From the NCBI GenBank assembly GCA_027494015.1, contig JAOSJP010000034.1, positions 496,001-560,000 on the forward strand: a stretch of DNA of 64,000 bases, in the 5' to 3' direction. The DNA is from Anaerolineae bacterium (GTDB lineage Bacteria > Chloroflexota > Anaerolineae > Aggregatilineales > Aggregatilineaceae). The notes beneath the pieces are model-generated. The model searched no databases and had not been told where the DNA came from. It saw only the letters and a list, made by a program, of their open reading frames with translations. The translations under genes were made by a program, and so were the position numbers. The stretch's first letter is position 1; each line of letters opens with the position of its first letter. Below are positions 61,832 to 64,000 of the stretch, in pieces.

Positions 61832-64000
61832 ATGCGGCGCATCTACAGCGGGGTTGGGCTGTTCTCGGCGACCACCCTGCTCTTTCAGATCACGCTGACG
61901 CGGCTCTTCTCCATCGCCCAGTTCTACCACTTCGCTTTTCTGGTGGTCAGCCTGGCGCTGTTGGGCTTCGGGGCCAGCGGATCGCTGCTGGCTATCTGGC
62001 CGCGCCTGCGCGGGCCGGGCTGGCGGCCCGTCTGGGCGCTGGCCTTCGGCCCGGCGCTGATCGGCGCCTACCTGGTGCTCAACCGGTGGGCGTTCGACTC
62101 TTACGCCATCGCCTGGGATCGGGCGCAGGTCTGGCGGCTGGCGGCCAATCTGCTGGGCCTGGCCGTGCCCTTCACGCTGGCCGGGGCGCTCGTCGGCGCG
62201 CTGCTAGCCGATCCTGCACTGGCTGCCGGGCGAGTCTACGGCGCGAACATGATCGGGTCGGCGGCAGGCGCGGCGCTGGCCCCCCTGCTGCTGGCCTGTC
62301 TCGGCGGCGAGCGCATCCTGCTGCTGACCAGTGCCCTGGCCGCCGTCGCCGGGATGATCCTGGCTCCCGCTGGCGCGCGCCGCTCCCGCGCGGCCCAGGC
62401 GCTTGGCCTGCTGATCGCCGGAGCGAGCCTGGCCCTGCTCGTCGCCCCACCCGCAGCCCTGGCTATCGCGCCGTCGCCCTACAAGGCGCTGAGCCACTTC
62501 CGCCGCAACCCTGACGCAACCCTGGCCGTGCCGCACCACAACGCCTACTCGCGGCTGGACATCGTGCGCAGCCCGACCATCCACTCCGCGCCCGGCCTGA
62601 GCATGACCTACCTCAGCGCCCCGCCGCCGCAGGTCGGCCTGCTGCTCGACGGCGATAACCTGCTGCCGGTTGTGCAGGCGGAGGCGACGCCGGTCGCCTT
62701 CGCCCAGGCGATGCCCGCCTCGGTCGCGTTGCGCCTGCGCGCTGAGCCGGATGTGCTCGTGCTGGGCGCGGGCGGCGGCATGGACGCCTGGATCGCCCTG
62801 CGCAACGGGGCGCGCTCGGTCGTCGCCGTCGAGGCGAGCGGACTGGTGGTGGAGGCGCTGCGCGGCGAGCTGCGCGCCTGGGCGGGGCTGGCCGATGACC
62901 CGCGCCTGACGCTGGTGCACCAGGAGCCGCGCGCCTTCGCCCGGCAGAGCAGCGACCGCTTCGGCGTGGTACAGATCGCGCTGACCGACGCCTACCGGCC
63001 CGTCACGTCGGGCGCGTTCACCCTCACCGAGAACTACGCGCTCACCGCCGAGGCGTTCTCCGCCTATCTGGACCTGCTGGAGCAGGACGGGCTGCTGCTG
63101 CTGACGCGCTGGCTGCAAAACCCGCCCAGCGAAGAAGTGCGGGCGCTGGGCCTGATCCTGGCCGCGCTCGACCCGCTGACGGACGATCCCGCGCAGCACA
63201 TCGTCGCCTTTCGCTCGTTCCAGACGATGACCTTCATCGTCAAGCGGACGCCGTTCGCGGCGGAGGAGATCGCGCAGGTGCTGGCCGAGGCTGAGCGGCT
63301 GAAGTACGACATGGTGCTCGCGCCGGGCCTGCCGCCGGAGACGGTCAACCGCTACGCGCGGCTGCCGGAGCCGGTCTATCACACCACGCTCACCCGCCTG
63401 CTGGAAGCCGACGACCGCGCGGCCTTCTACGCGGCTTACGAGTTCGATGTGCGCCCGCCCACCGACGACCGCCCTTTCTTCTTCCACTTCTTCAAGTGGC
63501 GGCAGACGCCGGAGATTCTGGACAACCTGGGGCGCACCTGGCAGCCCTTCGGCGGCAGCGGGTATTTCGTGCTGGTGGCGCTGCTGGGCTTCGCGGCGCT
63601 GGCGGCGGGGCTGTTCGTCGTGCTGCCGGTGGCGCTGGCCAGGCGCTTCCGCCGGGCGCTGCGCGCCGTGCCCAGACAAACGCGCGCCCGCACCCTGGTC
63701 TACTTCGCCAGCCTGGGGCTGGCCTTCCTGCTCATTGAGGTGGCGACCATTCAGCAGTTCGTGCTCATCCTCGGCCAGCCGACGCTGGCCATCGCCACTG
63801 TGCTGGCGACGCTGCTGCTGGCGTCAGGAGTGGGCAGCGCTCTATCTGACCGGCTGCCCTGGGGCCGGGCGCTGGCGGCGCTGGTGATGGTTGCGGCGCT
63901 GTGGCCCTGGCTGGTGCAGGGCGTCTTCGGGGGCGTGCTGGGGCTGCCGCTGGGCGCGCGCTGGGCGCTGAGCGTGCTGGCCCTGGCTCCGCTCGGCTTT
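61832..64000 (+). CDS. Membrane-bound spermidine synthase-like protein, 3' end outside the window
   Basis: The frame from ATG 61832 is open for 723 codons to the window end, so the C-terminus is missing. Residues 1-215 hold about six or seven hydrophobic helices (LFQITLTRLFSIAQFYHF at the start); residues 230-550 form a soluble Rossmann-like domain with an SAM-binding-type VLVLGAGGGMDAW near 310 and a V-V-A-V-E-A strand end; residues 560 onward return to helices (FLLIEVATIQQFVLILG). This helices-methyltransferase-helices plan fits integral-membrane spermidine synthase homologues. True polyamine synthesis is uncertain. Confidence 0.82.
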   Translation, partial: MRRIYSGVGLFSATTLLFQITLTRLFSIAQFYHFAFLVVSLALLGFGASGSLLAIWPRLRGPGWRPVWALAFGPALIGAYLVLNRWAFDSYAIAWDRAQVWRLAANLLGLAVPFTLAGALVGALLADPALAAGRVYGANMIGSAAGAALAPLLLACLGGERILLLTSALAAVAGMILAPAGARRSRAAQALGLLIAGASLALLVAPPAALAIAPSPYKALSHFRRNPDATLAVPHHNAYSRLDIVRSPTIHSAPGLSMTYLSAPPPQVGLLLDGDNLLPVVQAEATPVAFAQAMPASVALRLRAEPDVLVLGAGGGMDAWIALRNGARSVVAVEASGLVVEALRGELRAWAGLADDPRLTLVHQEPRAFARQSSDRFGVVQIALTDAYRPVTSGAFTLTENYALTAEAFSAYLDLLEQDGLLLLTRWLQNPPSEEVRALGLILAALDPLTDDPAQHIVAFRSFQTMTFIVKRTPFAAEEIAQVLAEAERLKYDMVLAPGLPPETVNRYARLPEPVYHTTLTRLLEADDRAAFYAAYEFDVRPPTDDRPFFFHFFKWRQTPEILDNLGRTWQPFGGSGYFVLVALLGFAALAAGLFVVLPVALARRFRRALRAVPRQTRARTLVYFASLGLAFLLIEVATIQQFVLILGQPTLAIATVLATLLLASGVGSALSDRLPWGRALAALVMVAALWPWLVQGVFGGVLGLPLGARWALSVLALAPLGF

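Noticed and set aside
61624..62514. Open frame running through Rep-C into the spermidine-synthase-like gene
   Set aside because: Starts inside the repeat and is out of frame with the clearly membrane/methyltransferase-like translation from 61832.
1..64000. tRNA, rRNA and riboswitch genes
   Set aside because: Looked for T-loop type GGTTCGAATCC patterns and conserved rRNA blocks by eye and saw none; a covariance-model scan would be decisive.

Overview
The window is GC-rich, densely coded bacterial DNA with no rRNA, tRNA, CRISPR array or phage region that I could find. Gene content fits a member of the Chloroflexota, probably Anaerolineae-like: family-5 peptide-binding proteins without a lipobox, a giant alpha-2-macroglobulin, a VIT/vWA protein, a single-chain pyruvate:ferredoxin oxidoreductase (PFOR), a secreted multihaem cytochrome, and many short palindromic repeats. 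The taxonomic call is inference; no marker gene is present.

Layout. (1) 1-16672 looks like a cell-wall recycling locus: the 3' part of nagZ, a complete peptide/muropeptide ABC importer (binding protein, two permeases, two ATPases), a small membrane protein, a GNAT acetyltransferase, a second importer lacking ATPases, an AmlB-like serine hydrolase, anmK and murQ, and convergently an L-Ala-D/L-Glu epimerase. Together these could take up muropeptides, strip GlcNAc, convert anhydro-MurNAc to GlcNAc-6-phosphate and epimerise the released dipeptide. (2) 16673-18427 holds an IS630 transposase relic and a secreted cyclase-family gene bracketed by diverged direct repeats. (3) 18428-22197 is a divergent signalling pair: a hybrid histidine kinase and an unusual HTH / decayed-ATPase / receiver protein. 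(4) 22525-31878 carries nicotinate phosphoribosyltransferase with a P-loop kinase-like partner, a probably inactive M28 peptidase homologue, a VIT-vWA protein, a lipoprotein, proline dehydrogenase and RmlC. (5) 32054-42896 holds a dihydroorotate-dehydrogenase-like flavoprotein and PFOR on the minus strand, with a 1959-residue alpha-2-macroglobulin between them on the plus strand. (6) 43222-48941 has a HAD phosphatase, a sortase, a membrane protein, DNA polymerase III delta, a STAS protein and an alpha-oxoamine synthase. (7) 49177-54184, minus strand, has a small conserved protein, an AmrS-type radical SAM enzyme, and nadK, a zinc-finger membrane protein and recN in a row. (8) 54426-64000 has a URO-D-like protein, an SLC13 transporter with RCK_C domains, a PfkB sugar kinase, a five-haem cytochrome c and the start of a large membrane-bound spermidine-synthase-like protein.

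Intergenic DNA is rich in three interacting repeat families. Rep-A (about 185 bp, 18-bp terminal inverted repeats, large internal palindrome) occurs at least eight times plus a 90-bp derivative. Rep-C (about 230 bp) occurs twice, both times inserted at the hairpin tip of a Rep-A copy, once with a perfect 11-bp target duplication. Rep-B (two copies) carries hairpins whose stem sequence differs while pairing is kept. The nested repeats and the cell-wall recycling locus are the most interesting content.
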